From Carnegiea gigantea (lineage: Eukaryota; Streptophyta; Magnoliopsida; Caryophyllales; Cactaceae), in assembly GCA_029747015.1 (NCBI GenBank), contig JAKOGI010000082.1, positions 1,215,501-1,279,500 on the forward strand: a stretch of 64,000 nt of DNA, given 5' to 3'. Under the pieces are notes generated by a model, which worked only from the letters and a program-made list of their open reading frames with translations, made no database searches and was not told the DNA's origin. Below, piece after piece: positions 1-10,879 of this stretch. Numbering within the stretch: position 1 is the stretch's first letter; the number at the start of each line of letters is the position of its first letter. A program made the position numbers and the translations under genes.

Positions 1-71
1 CTTCGGATTTTCTGAATATTGTTATTAATATAGTGTAGATAAATAGACAAATTAGATATAAAATTGAAGGT

Positions 72-470
72 TTAAATTTAATGGATGACTAATTTTTATG
101 GCTGAGATTACATCAAATCCTGCAGATCACTCCCGTTATAGCATGTATCCTTTACCAAATATAATCGAAATTATGAGTGATTTTTTAAAAAAATAAAAAT
201 TATAAATAGGTATTTTACTTAGATAAGGTGCTTTTTTAAATTAAAATATCCGGGTTAGATTTAATGAATAAATATAATTGCCTAATTTTTTTCTCTAGAT
301 AATTGGATTATCCTCTATCTTTTATCATAAATATTCGAAATCATGGGGGATTTTTTTAAATAAAATAAAGAGACATTTTAATTTTAAAATCGACGGCTTA
401 GATTTAATGTATACATAATTTTTATGGTTAAGATTACACCAAATCCCGCAAATCGCTCTTGTTGTACCAT
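72..470. repeat. Diverged direct repeat, two main copies
   Basis: The segment at about 75-145 is repeated with substitutions at about 400-470. Both run from a TTTAATG motif through AATTTTTATGG and AAGATTACA/GAGATTACA to a CGCTC/CACTC block. A fragment of the same start occurs near 255-280. The spacing is about 325 bp. Looks like an old duplication of a non-coding repeat; family unknown. Confidence 0.5.
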
Positions 471-1133
471 TATAGGGTTTTGTAAAGATTGCAATTATAA
501 TCGTTTAGATTTCCAGCATGTCGAACTTAGACCAAAAAATGATTTCCGACCGAAATTGCTTTTATTGACTTATTTTTCAATCATATTTTTCGATTTCTTT
601 TAGTTCAATTTGTGGGATTTTTTAGTTTAATATTTTTGTACTCACATTGCTCAACATACCTTCAAGATATCTTCTTTTCATAGAGTTGGAGCAGGTATGA
701 AAAGGAAAAAATGAAATGGAATAGAAAGCAACCAAAGGAAGCGGAATTGAACGGAATGACATTTTTCTTGCACGAATAGAGAGGAGTGGGAAAATGGGTG
801 AAGAGCCCGTGCATGTACTCCTGCCCACAAGGAAAGCAAAATGCCCGGGGGGGGGGGGGGGGGGAAGATGAAGACAAAAATCAACTATCATAAATTTAAA
901 AATTCATTTCCCCATGCCCGGAGAAAAACCACACTCTGTTCCATCTATTTGCCATTAAAAAAAAAAAAAGTTGTATTTTAAGTAAAATTGTTTTAATGGG
1001 TTATTTTTTTTAAAGTTGGATAGAGGTAAAGAGGGTTGGGCAATTTATTATAGTATTTGGAATACTAAAGTGTCCTGTCATGTGCTTAAACAGGAAGTGA
1101 TAACCGGTCCCCTTTTGTACATTACCTTATAGG

Positions 1134-2177
1134 AGGTGTTTGGTTGCAACAATTTTTTGATAAAAAAGAGTTGTTTAATTTGGAGGCATTCTACCTGTTT
1201 TGGTTAAGTCAAATAGCTAAATAGTTATTTGATAAACAGTATTTTGATTCCAAATAGCTCTTTTTAGAAAAAATGCTATTTTTATTAGCCATTTCAAAAG
1301 AGTTTTTTTATTAAAATGACAAACTTTTCAAAGAGTTTAAAAAAAAATTACAGTACATGCCATAAACTTATATTCATATAATATTGCTTTCATGAAATAA
1401 AAAGAGCACGTAGTATTATAAAGTGTTGCTTGAAGGCTTATATCAATAGCATTTAAACTTAGTTAGATTTTGAGGGTTAACAAAAATAAAAGTTTTATTT
1501 TTTGCGGGAGAAAAACAAATCATTGAAGTTGCATTTGTCTAATTTATTGTTTGCATTTTTTTAGCCAAATAGTATATTTCTTGGTGTAGATTTTCTAATC
1601 TCGTTAGCATATTATATTAAGTTTATTTGGTTCTCTCACCATGCACGTTTATGAATATTTATACTTTATATTATTCAGTCTCCTTTTCGATTATGCAGAC
1701 ACGAGCTTTGGATTGATGTAAAATAGTAACATTTGATACTATACTTTATATGAATTGAATCTAGTGAAGTAAAGTAATTAAAAATTCATATACATTTCAA
1801 TCTCAATTCATAACCCAAAAAACCCCCTAATAAATAACAAAATAAATTGAAAAGGACTAAGATAGATCATGAGTACAAATTATGTAGAATTGGTGGGAAA
1901 GTAAAGTCTTATATTTTTTTATTTTGTGACCACAAATGAAGTTAATTTATGTATATGACACAAAATTATTTCTAAAAAAATAAAATTCGACGACCAATAA
2001 ATAAAAAAAAAGTGTTATATTTTATATTAAAAAGTAATTTACAAACAAGGATATGAATGAGATTTTGTCAAACGTAACGAGAAAACTTTAACAGATAATT
2101 TTTTTCACAACAGCTAACTCAAATATCTAATGCAAACAGCTAACAGCTAATAGCTATTTGTCAAATATGGTCAATAT
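1134..2177. mobile_element. Probable non-autonomous hAT-type element
   Basis: The left end carries GGTGTTTGGTTGC. The right end reads AACAGCTAACAGCTAATAGC followed by TATTTGTCAAATATGGTC. This termini style (TAGCTATTTG next to a GGTGTTTGG-like inverted end) is common in plant hAT MITEs, and a similar pair of ends occurs at 56943-57661. No transposase frame is seen and I could not identify a clean 8-bp target duplication, so the boundaries are approximate. Confidence 0.35.
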
Positions 2178-2301
2178 GCACTTTTTGTTTGACTTTATCA
2201 CCTTCATAGGTTTCCTTAACCCTTTTTCACCTTTTCAAAGGTAATAGCATATATATACATATACATACATGCATACAACCACACATATATATGTGTGTGT
2301 A

Positions 2302-2392
<91 letters not shown>
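2302..2392. repeat. Compound (AC)n(AT)n microsatellite
   Basis: An AC run at about 2302-2337 is followed directly by an AT run to about 2390. It explains the low-complexity open frames on the minus strand here. Confidence 0.95.
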
Positions 2393-2396
<4 letters not shown>

Positions 2397-2996
2397 GTAA
2401 ATGCAAGGCCAATTAATTGAAAACTCATCTAGCCATTACCCGAGGTTTAACTCAACTTAACCCGGTCTCATTCTGGTTTATGTTTCTCTGCTCAATCTCT
2501 TTTTGCTTTGATCAGTCTCAATCCAAAGCTAATCTTATTTTGGTCTGATCCTTTATCAATGTTATCTCTTACAATATTTGGTCTAACCTGATATGCCTTT
2601 TAACTAATAAAAACACTGCCTTAAAATGATAAATATTTACTTGTATTAAATGCATTTAAAAATTGTTTTTATGGATCCTTGCTCCAACTAATAGAATTTG
2701 TCAAGGGTCATGGCGTCATGATTGGACGTTTTTCAAGAAGGCAGAAATGTTATGGATTGGTAGACATAAGATTTTCTCAATCAGCCTCAAGGGGACAATT
2801 CGTCATGTAGAGTACACGAGCAATGATATTGAATATCTGCATGTGTTCTCAACCCACAACTATCGATAAGTTGTGGAGGGCACTATTGCATTGTTTTCTA
2901 TAGTTTATAACTCTACAATTTGTTAACTAAGCACATTTACTTCTGTCTTTTTTTTTCCCCCCTTTTTTCTAATGAGTAAGTTTTGATGGAAAATGC

Positions 2997-3088
2997 TGCC
3001 ACTGCCCCTAGTTAATGAAGTCCTCATTTATTTAAATTATGTGATGCCACTGCCCCTAGTTAATGAAGTCCTCATTTATTTAAATTAT
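2997..3088. repeat. Perfect tandem duplication, period 48 bp
   Basis: The 44 bases at 2997-3040, starting TGCCACTGCCCCTAGTTAAT, recur without a mismatch at 3045-3088 after a 4-base spacer. The lack of divergence suggests a recent duplication. Confidence 0.95.
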
Positions 3089-3378
3089 CTACCTTCTACA
3101 CTTTCCTTTCTCAAAAGCAATGGTAATTGAGTTATGTAATGTGAGTTGATGAGACAGAAGTTGAGGGATGAGATAAAGTTGTTCTCGATAGATCTAAGGT
3201 GAATTTTGAATGTGAAATAAGAGGGGCTTCTTAAAAGAGGATGACCCTCAATAGGGAGAGATTGAGTGGAGGGAATTATTGTTGAGTAATTCAGTTTGAA
3301 GCTGCCCCTTCACTATATCCCATATCTGAAATTTTTAAAGGGAGGAGGGATAGAACATTCCAGCATTACATTATAACT

Positions 3379-3673
3379 TGTAGGAAGAATTAGGACTAAC
3401 CTGAATGCGGAAGCGTACTGTCGGTAATAATCCACGATAATAAAGAAAACCAGGCGGCTACCAGAGTCGCCTTAATAATCACGTCCTAAACCCAAGAACC
3501 CGACAGATGGTGGTTCAGCCGTGAGAGAGAAATAGGAGAATATGAGAGGTGTAATCCGTGTCTCACTTGCTGACCCCCTAAGCACCCATTATATAGCTTG
3601 GGGTGTGGCTAGAGTTGTTGCCCTAGGCAATATAAGTGGCCGTTGGGCCTAAACCTATTAGGCCCGACCAACA
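3379..3673 (-). repeat. 3' LTR of the copia element
   Basis: The 295-bp direct repeat pairs with 10585-10879. On the minus strand it begins TGTTGGTCGGGCC and ends CTTCCTACA. It includes a TATATA stretch near 3590 that could be the LTR promoter. It is preceded on that strand by the polypurine tract at about 3674-3683. Confidence 0.93.
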
Positions 3674-4689
3674 TCTCCCACTTGGCCACTTAGGCTGTAA
3701 AACACGTGTTCTCCATGTACCATAACTTCTCACGCTTCATATCAGGAATAGGACGTGCGACCAAAAATAACAAGTAGTGTTATATTAAGTTACCATCCAA
3801 CTAACATAACACATTCAAGAAATGCGATACCCCAAAACCATCCCAGTGTATCACCAGTGGCATTTCAATTCCCTCATACTTGATATATCATATGATTATG
3901 TTCTCAACATAATCGCCCGAGCTGATATGGTGATGGTGGATCGGTTTTTCCTTAAACACTCATGAAATTTTATCTTAACTTAACTGCTTTCCTAACGTGT
4001 TCTCGCTGAACCGTATACATCGTGGTTCTTGAGAATCACATTAAGGTAGCATCATTAAGCTTCGACTTAATATCATAACTTTAAGTCAAAGGGTTATCGT
4101 CCATAGGGTCACACAGTGACAAGTGATAGGGAATTCAATTGTCACCCCACATATGGGTCGTCTTATAAGCACGCACAATATGAGATGTGTGTCACAGCAT
4201 AGTTCCCACTTAGCTGGGTTCATCACTCTTTATACCATGCGAATCATCAGTCTAGATTTTCACTCAAAAATCTAACATGAGCCACTAGATCAACATACTG
4301 AATGTTGATCTTGACACTCAAGATTCAGCTTTTTAAGGTTTCAATATAAAAACTTATTTCATACTCGACTCCCTCGAGTCTCATCTTAGTCTCACTAAGG
4401 CGATTATATTCATTATACTCATACACTTCCAGTGTGAGTAATCAATATTGCACACCTAGTGCTAATGTGATTCAGTCTCATCCTGTCCGCTACTCAAGTG
4501 TCAGGGCGATTGCCTATGTGACTAAGCCAATCAGAAGCCCGTGATATTTCAATATGCCTAACGTGCAACAATTAGTTATGAGCATTTTGCCCATTTGCAA
4601 AAGAAATATGTCCATCACGTAATAGGACACGTCTAACTGCCAAACCTTATGAATTTCAAGACTCAACCAATGAGCTTTGAACATATCAT

Positions 4690-5640
4690 TAGGAATGACT
4701 TTAGTTAAGGGAACATATCACCTTGTTAGTGTTTATATACCTAGTGGCAATGCTTTTTGTCTCTATGGTACAAGACACACAATCTACTTCCATAGCTAAC
4801 GTTATTGTGCAGCTTTGCTTCTTTGCACACCATGACATGGCTCTCCTGCTCAGGTTGAAAGGCATGTCCTGAGATTGACTTAGACTCATTCAAGTCACTA
4901 CTCCAATCAATATTTGAGTATCCTCTCAACTCGAGACCTCCTCCTTGATAGCAAAAGGCAGAGTTATCAATACCACGGAGGTAGCGCTTGATTCTCTTGA
5001 CGACTTGCCAACCAGCAAGTTTTGGGTTACTTCAATAACGACTTATCGAACTAACCGCAAAGTAATGTCAGGTCATGTACATAACATGGCTTACAATAAG
5101 CTTACTATGATACTAAGGTTAGGGACTTTTGTTCATTATCTCTATTTTGTCATCTGTTTTAGAGCATTAAGCAAGATTCAAGGTTGAACCCTTCTCAACT
5201 GGAGTATCTATGGGTTAGGAATTATAAACGCAAAATCGTTCCAAGACACTTTGATGCATGCTTCTTGGGACGGTTTTGGATTATTTTCACTTCTAGGACA
5301 TACCTAGTTTCACCCGTGTCCTTTGTCTCAAAGACATGGAATGACTACCTTTTAGTAGTTTTAATCATCTTTAAGTTGTTCCTAGTCAATAGTATATCAT
5401 CAACGTGAGGAACGTAATCCCCATGTTGATCTTTTGACATATACAATGGTATTCTGAGACCATAGAAAAGCCAAAATGATTTTATGAAATCTAGAGTACC
5501 AAAAACTGAAAGATTGCTTAAGATTACATATGGACCTTTTAAGACGACACACATTGTCCTCTTATCCCTTTGATACAAAATCAATGGGTTAGTCCGTACA
5601 AATCTCTTTCTCAAGATCACCATTGAGAAAAACAATCTTT
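4690..5640 (-). pseudogene. Broken reverse transcriptase / RNase H region of the copia element
   Basis: On the minus strand, about 5345-5635 encodes a stretch containing HVDDILLTRNNLKMIKTTKR, recognisable as the YVDD active-site block of a Ty1/copia reverse transcriptase with the tyrosine lost (PHVDD instead of YVDD). Further along, about 4700-4929, two overlapping frames contain DWSSDLNESKS and SWCAKKQSC. These match the copia RNase H blocks that normally read DWAGD...KSTSG and SWxSKKQ. The signal jumps frames, so this is dead coding sequence. Confidence 0.75.
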
Positions 5641-6999
5641 ACTCCATTTCGAACTCAAAGTCCGAATGGGAAATCAGGGATAGGAGTATCCGGGTCTGAA
5701 CTTATCAATTAAACTATCCATACGATGTTTTATCTTGAAGACTTACATCGGAGTGGAGTTTCAACGAGTTCTCAAACCTTGTCAGTGAGTCCATCTCATT
5801 CCTTATGACATCCAGTCATTTTTTGTGATTTAGTGAACCAACCGCCTCTTGATAAGAGGTAGATCCCTCAACTCCCAAGGGAGTGCATGGGAATATTCCT
5901 TTTTCAATTTGGAAAAAAAAAAAACCGTTGAGGAATTCTTCTATGCTTAGTCCTTGGGATCCTGGAATCTTCATTATTTGTCTGCCTAAGTGAGAAATCC
6001 CTCCCCCTTTTCTCTAAGAGGTATCGGACCAGGAGTTTCTCCCCCTTTCTCTAAGAGGTATGGAACCCTGATTATAAAGAGAAGATTACTCCCACTATCC
6101 TTTAGAGGTGGGATCCTGAACATGAGGACTAACTGCATGTTCAGGAATAACTCTCCTCAACAATTGAAGATTGAGAACGAATCTCATTCTCCTTGATAGA
6201 CAAACCTTCATCATTCCTACCATGTAAGGAATGTGTACCATCCTCGGTAACTTAGTAAGAACTCAAATCCTCCCCCTCACCGAGAGGTGGTCGAAGGTCT
6301 TATTGTAACGTATACAAATTTAGGCCCTTTTCAATTGCACCAAATGCTAAGAAACTCATCCTTAAAAAAATCAACATTGCGGGGTGTTGTTTCATGAAGA
6401 AAATATTCATGATCTCAATTGGTTCGAAAAGTTTTAATATTTTGCACCAATTGAGTCCTACTACCGCTACAAAGTATATGAACATATCGAGTACTTAATA
6501 ACGGTAGGATAGTAGGTACATATATCTATATCATGAATATATGTAGCTCCATGATATGCTTTCATGGATCCGCAGATGTCTAAAGTGAACGAATGCTAAG
6601 GGATTTGATGGACTCAAAATCTTACAAAAAAGATTTCCTATTGCTTTACTAGCTCCGCATAACTCACATTTTACACCTTAAGCCTAGTGAGTTGGTCTTA
6701 AAGGCCATCTTTAGCTAGTTAACTCTATCTTGACCCTTATGGCCCAAATGAGCACGTCTAAAACAGATTAAAAAATGAGACAAGGATGAAAGATGTTCTA
6801 TTTCGTCCATTGAAAACACCTTTCAATGTGACATGGCCAAACAGATCACTATACCATATGATGTCTAAGATATCTAGACGAAAATTAAAGAAAACTAATA
6901 TTAGGAACAGAAGACACGAGGAAACATCGCACCCCAGGTGCATAGAGAGCATCGGAAAGAGACAACGTAGTCCCTTAAAGGAGCTTCGAATGATTTGTC

Positions 7000-7480
7000 C
7001 TTAATTCAATGACATCTTTTCCATTGTCGTTACCTAAAACGACGATTTGTGAATCTACCGTGTAGTGGTGAAGGTTCACAAAAATCAACTCGTTCTCGAA
7101 CTATGTGCTTGGTTCCTCCCGTATCGGTAGTCCACTAAGGATCACAGCTAGCAACAAATATTTTGGGAGCGCACACATTATCCAGGAGGGGCTGTGGAAA
7201 GAGGTACCTTGATCGACTTAAGACAATCCTAAGCATAAAATGCCTAATTTCCACAATCATAGCACTCACACGTGCTATATGCTTCTCTTTATTTCCTTAG
7301 CCCTTTTTCCTTTCGCAATACCAATCTCAAGTCGAGAACCTTTTGAGGGAATCGATTCGGACGAACCTGATGCTAAGCTAATCCCACGCATACGCAACAG
7401 TGGGATGACTTTCAATTCCCCCACTAGACCGACATTGATGCAATACGACAAGTATAACATCTTGATTGATATATTCTCGA
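7000..7480 (-). pseudogene. Broken gag/protease region of the copia element
   Basis: On the minus strand the codons at 7102-7125 read DTGGTKHI, matching the protease-type D[ST]G[AG]TxH motif of copia polyproteins. Upstream on that strand, about 7200-7280, CYDCGN then RHF in a shifted frame is the remains of the CCHC nucleocapsid knuckle (C-x2-C-x4-H-x4-C). Stops (TAG) interrupt the knuckle. A plus-strand open frame over the same region (7240-7737) is its antisense shadow. Confidence 0.6.
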
Positions 7481-7839
7481 ACCACTTTTGGTATGTTTTT
7501 AAGTTTTCTAGATACTGTTCATTAACAGTACCATCTTTGCCATCCTATAAAACCCAGAACATAATGAGTGTCCTAACATTTCACGTTTATTCAGAAGAAA
7601 CTGAATCTTTTGACATTACGTATCATAGTAAGTGCTATCAAGTTCTTTTATTGGTAAACAAATTACCAACCTTATTGCCATATCTAAAAGGTATATATTC
7701 TGTAAAGTGGACATTAGGCATATTTTCAAATAAATAAATTATCAAAAACTCCATTATCAATGTCGTATGATCGAAAATTTCGCTAAACTCATAATCATCT
7801 CATGCAAGTATAAATTAGAAGTTTTTATAACTTATTTAT

Positions 7840-9090
7840 CACAATTTTCCATAAAACATAATTCATGGAAAATATTATGGTTAAACAAATTAACATTTCA
7901 GATATATCACAAAGATATCCAACTTAGTGTAAACTAAATTTACATGAAGTATCTCATTGTTTGTAACTACTCTATCAATGACATACCAAATATAAAATTC
8001 AAATTATTATATAAAACACATTTATATAATAAAATGAATCTATAATGCTAAACATATTTGAATAATAGCATGTTACAAAAGAATTTCATAAAATACCCAA
8101 ATAGCAATATATAAAACACATTTATATAATTATATGAAACTTATTCAAATGTTACTCGCAAATTATAAAACACATTTACAATATTACGAATCTAAATTTG
8201 ATAAAATCAATTCATAAAATGCTGCTAAATTACATAATTAGCAGGTAATATGAAACGAATCTATAAAAAAAAAATGCTAAAACAATTAGCAAATTTACTA
8301 CAACCCATGTAGTTCATATATATATATAAAACACATTCATATAATACTACAAATTGGTGATTCACATGAAACATATCCATGCAGTCGAACGCAATATAAT
8401 TTGTAACATGAAATATATCCAAATATTAATCACAATTAATTATATATAGAACAGATCCATATAACATTAAAGTTTGGATGAACCGAATTCATAGTAAAGC
8501 TCGCGAATTATATAAAACGTATTCATATAATATTGCAAATTTAAATTTCATGAAACCGATTCATGAAATAATCAAACATCCTATAAAGTTAAACATTATG
8601 GTATGAAACTAATTCATGCGAAGCTCCATGAAACATTTTTGTTAAGTAGAACAATAACAGAACAATTAACCGAATTATAATTGTTCATTTTGCATAAAAT
8701 TATTAAATCATGGAACATATTTATGTGACGGAATATTATATAAAATATATTTATATATTGTGACTTATGGAACATATTCATTTGTCGACCAAGTGGAATC
8801 TTCATATCACATAGATATTTATTGAGTTCGAGTAAAACAAATTTACGTCATACATACTAATTTTATATATGAAACAAATTCATATAACTTCAACCCACTT
8901 GATCATTGACAAGTCACACAGCACGGAAATTTCAAGTTGACGTATATATAAAACGAATTTATATATGACATTAAACATATTGATATTTTCATGCATTCAG
9001 GATTGAAACTAATTCGAATCCTTAATTCAACAAATGAATGAATTACATGAAACCTTATCAACTTGAACATCATTATAAAAAAAATCATGC
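7840..9090. repeat. Array of short degenerate palindromes inside the copia element
   Basis: About twenty copies of an ATGAAACNNATTCAT-like motif occur in roughly 1.25 kb, irregularly spaced by 25-80 bp. Two copies are strong palindromes with 8-bp arms and a 5-base loop: 8547-8567 (arms TTCATGAA) and 8866-8886 (arms TATATGAA). Others, for example near 8325, 8510, 8600, 8768 and 8946, keep parts of the arms. It lies between the primer binding site and the gag remnants in element orientation. Function unknown. Confidence 0.7.
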
Positions 9091-9129
9091 TATGACTAAC
9101 ATAATTTTAATAATTGAGTTAAAATCCAA

Positions 9130-10080
9130 AAGCAATAATTATTGGAGAAATAATTCAGCCCAAAACAAACAGAGGCCCAAAAGGTCGATTAATGGCCCTT
9201 TCTAACCCTAGCCCTCTCTGCCCTTCTGTTGTTCCTGATATGGCCGAGTCTCTCTCTCCTCTCTATTTGTGTTCCTCTGCCTGAACTCTCTTCTCCTGTC
9301 GACCCTTCTCGACTCCTCGCCATGCTTATGGAGTACCGAGCTCCATCGTTCCTTAGCTATGGAAGGCTCTCTGCCTTTCGAATTTCTCTCTCTTCCTCAA
9401 GCCCCATGTCGCCACCCTACGAGCGTAGCGTTTGGCTGAGGAACCCATATGAGGAAAACCCCCCACTCGCCGTCGAAAGCTAAGTATAAGCCCACCAGCG
9501 TGTAGATCGACCGCAACTGAGCCGGAAAACACTAGCCGAGCATCGAACGCGCCTCTTCGCGGATCCTTTGCTGAATTTAAGTATATCGACGGGCAAGGGT
9601 GCGGCTGGAGGAAGAAGAATTGTCATTTAAGCATTCGTCGGCGGCGCGTGCGCCACATGTGCCACCCTTCCCCGGCGGTTTCTGATGGGTGAAATTCGGA
9701 CCTCTTTCCGTTTTCTACATTTTCTTCCCCCTCCCCTTCCCCCTTTTTTAAATGGGTTCTATGATGGTTTTGATCGAAGGCACCTCGTCAAGGCCACAGC
9801 CGCCACAATCGCAACCACATAGGTGCGAGTGGTTAGGAGCTAGGATTTCGTAGAATTTCGGACAGAGGGAGATTAGGGTTAGGGTCTTGGGTCTCAAAGG
9901 TCTTACCCCTTTCCTCAAAAAGTCTGGTTTGTTGACTTGGTGGCCTTTGCCGATGGCCACAAAGGCCTTGCCTTAGCCACGATGACCGTAAACAAAAACG
10001 GCGACGGGGGGGTGTCGGGTCTGAATGCGTTCATAGTGGGCAAAGGGTGATTAGGGTTAATTTACGATTTTCAACCTAAT
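9130..10080. other. GC-richer, gene-5'-end-like segment inside the copia element
   Basis: This block differs sharply in composition from the AT-rich palindrome array beside it. On the plus strand it has a pyrimidine-rich CTAACCCTAGCCCTCTCTG start and CT-rich leader-like sequence, then an open frame at 9229-9483 (84 aa, no recognised domain). It could be a transduced host gene fragment or the normal untranslated leader of this family. I recognise no protein in it. Confidence 0.35.
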
Positions 10081-10570
10081 TACGGTAAACAAGTTACCTA
10101 CTGACAGCTCGAACGAACATGCTTGTATTGAATGGTAGCATAGTACTCAATAATAACTAATCGGGTCTGTCATTCAAATTTAGATTAAAACATGCTTGTA
10201 TTAAACGAACTACTCAGAAAAATTCAGTCTTTAATCAAGCATGCTTGGCAGAATCACTATCATGTGTATTTAACCTGAGCAGATCTGCATGAATCAATAT
10301 GGATGAATTTTGACACACAGTCGCACAAATCAATTAGTGCACACATAGTAGCACAGATCACAACTGAGGTTTATTTTATCAATCTGGGCGTACAGGTTTC
10401 AAAAACAGAAACACTCAACAAGTATTCAACTAAAGATACAATCTTTAAGTTGATTATGGGCACCATAATTACGAAAATTAAGTGATTAATCGAATAAATA
10501 AGCATGCTTTTTAATAACTCAGGTTTGACAGTTTATTGGCCTATCAATCGGGACTAATCCGAACAGTTTA

Positions 10571-10583
10571 GGCTCTGATACCA
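10571..10583 (-). promoter_or_regulatory. Primer binding site of the copia element
   Basis: The minus strand reads TGGTATCAGAGCC, complementary to the 3' end of plant initiator methionyl-tRNA, one base after the end of the 5' LTR. It fixes the element's orientation. Confidence 0.9.
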
Positions 10584-10584
10584 C

Positions 10585-10879
10585 TGTAGGAAGAATTATG
10601 ACTAACCTAGATGCGGAAGCGTACTGTCGGTAATAATCCACGATAATAAAGAAAACCAGGCGGCTACCAGAGTCGCCTTAATAATTACGTCCTAAATCCA
10701 AGAACCCAACGGATGATGGTTCAGCCGTGAGAGAGAAATAGGAGAATATGAGAGGTGTAACCCGTGTCTCACTTGGTGACCCCCTAAGCACCCCTTATAT
10801 AGTTTGGGGTGTGGATAGGGTTGTTGCCCTAGGCAATATAAGTGGCCGTTAGGCCTAAACCTATTAGGCCCGACCAACA
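10585..10879 (-). repeat. 5' LTR of the copia element
   Basis: The partner of 3379-3673, also exactly 295 bp. It is followed on the plus strand by the target duplication TAACT at 10880-10884. Confidence 0.93.

Larger units (their letters stand above)
1..3378. other. Intergenic region, no host gene seen
   Basis: No reading frame here looks like a gene. The short open frames are low-complexity or lie over a poly-G run (about 847-864) and an AC/AT microsatellite. The stretch holds old direct repeats, a probable hAT-type element, the microsatellite and a perfect 48-bp-period duplication, each listed separately. It ends at the left edge of the copia retrotransposon. Confidence 0.6.
3379..10879 (-). 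mobile_element. Ty1/copia LTR retrotransposon, decayed
   Basis: Two 295-bp direct LTRs (3379-3673 and 10585-10879) bound the element. They begin TG and end CA on both strands and differ at about 15 positions by my eye count. The 5-bp target duplication TAACT lies at 3374-3378 and 10880-10884. The primer binding site TGGTATCAGAGCC (initiator Met-tRNA type) is on the minus strand at 10571-10583, one base from the right LTR. The purine tract AAGTGGGAGA abuts the left LTR. So transcription runs leftwards. The order of remnants (Gag knuckle, protease-like DTGGT, reverse transcriptase, RNase H) matches Ty1/copia. All coding parts have stops and frameshifts, so it cannot encode its own proteins. Confidence 0.93.

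Noticed and set aside
2216..2428. Tyr/Ile and Cys/Val repeat proteins on the minus strand
   Set aside because: Translation of an AC/AT microsatellite.
7240..7737. 165-aa plus-strand open frame
   Set aside because: It lies antisense to the gag/protease remnants of the copia element and has no recognisable domain.
9560..9600. TTGCTGAATTTAAGTATATC resembles the start of 25S rRNA
   Set aside because: Only about 18 bases match. Upstream and downstream sequence is not rRNA, so it is probably coincidence.
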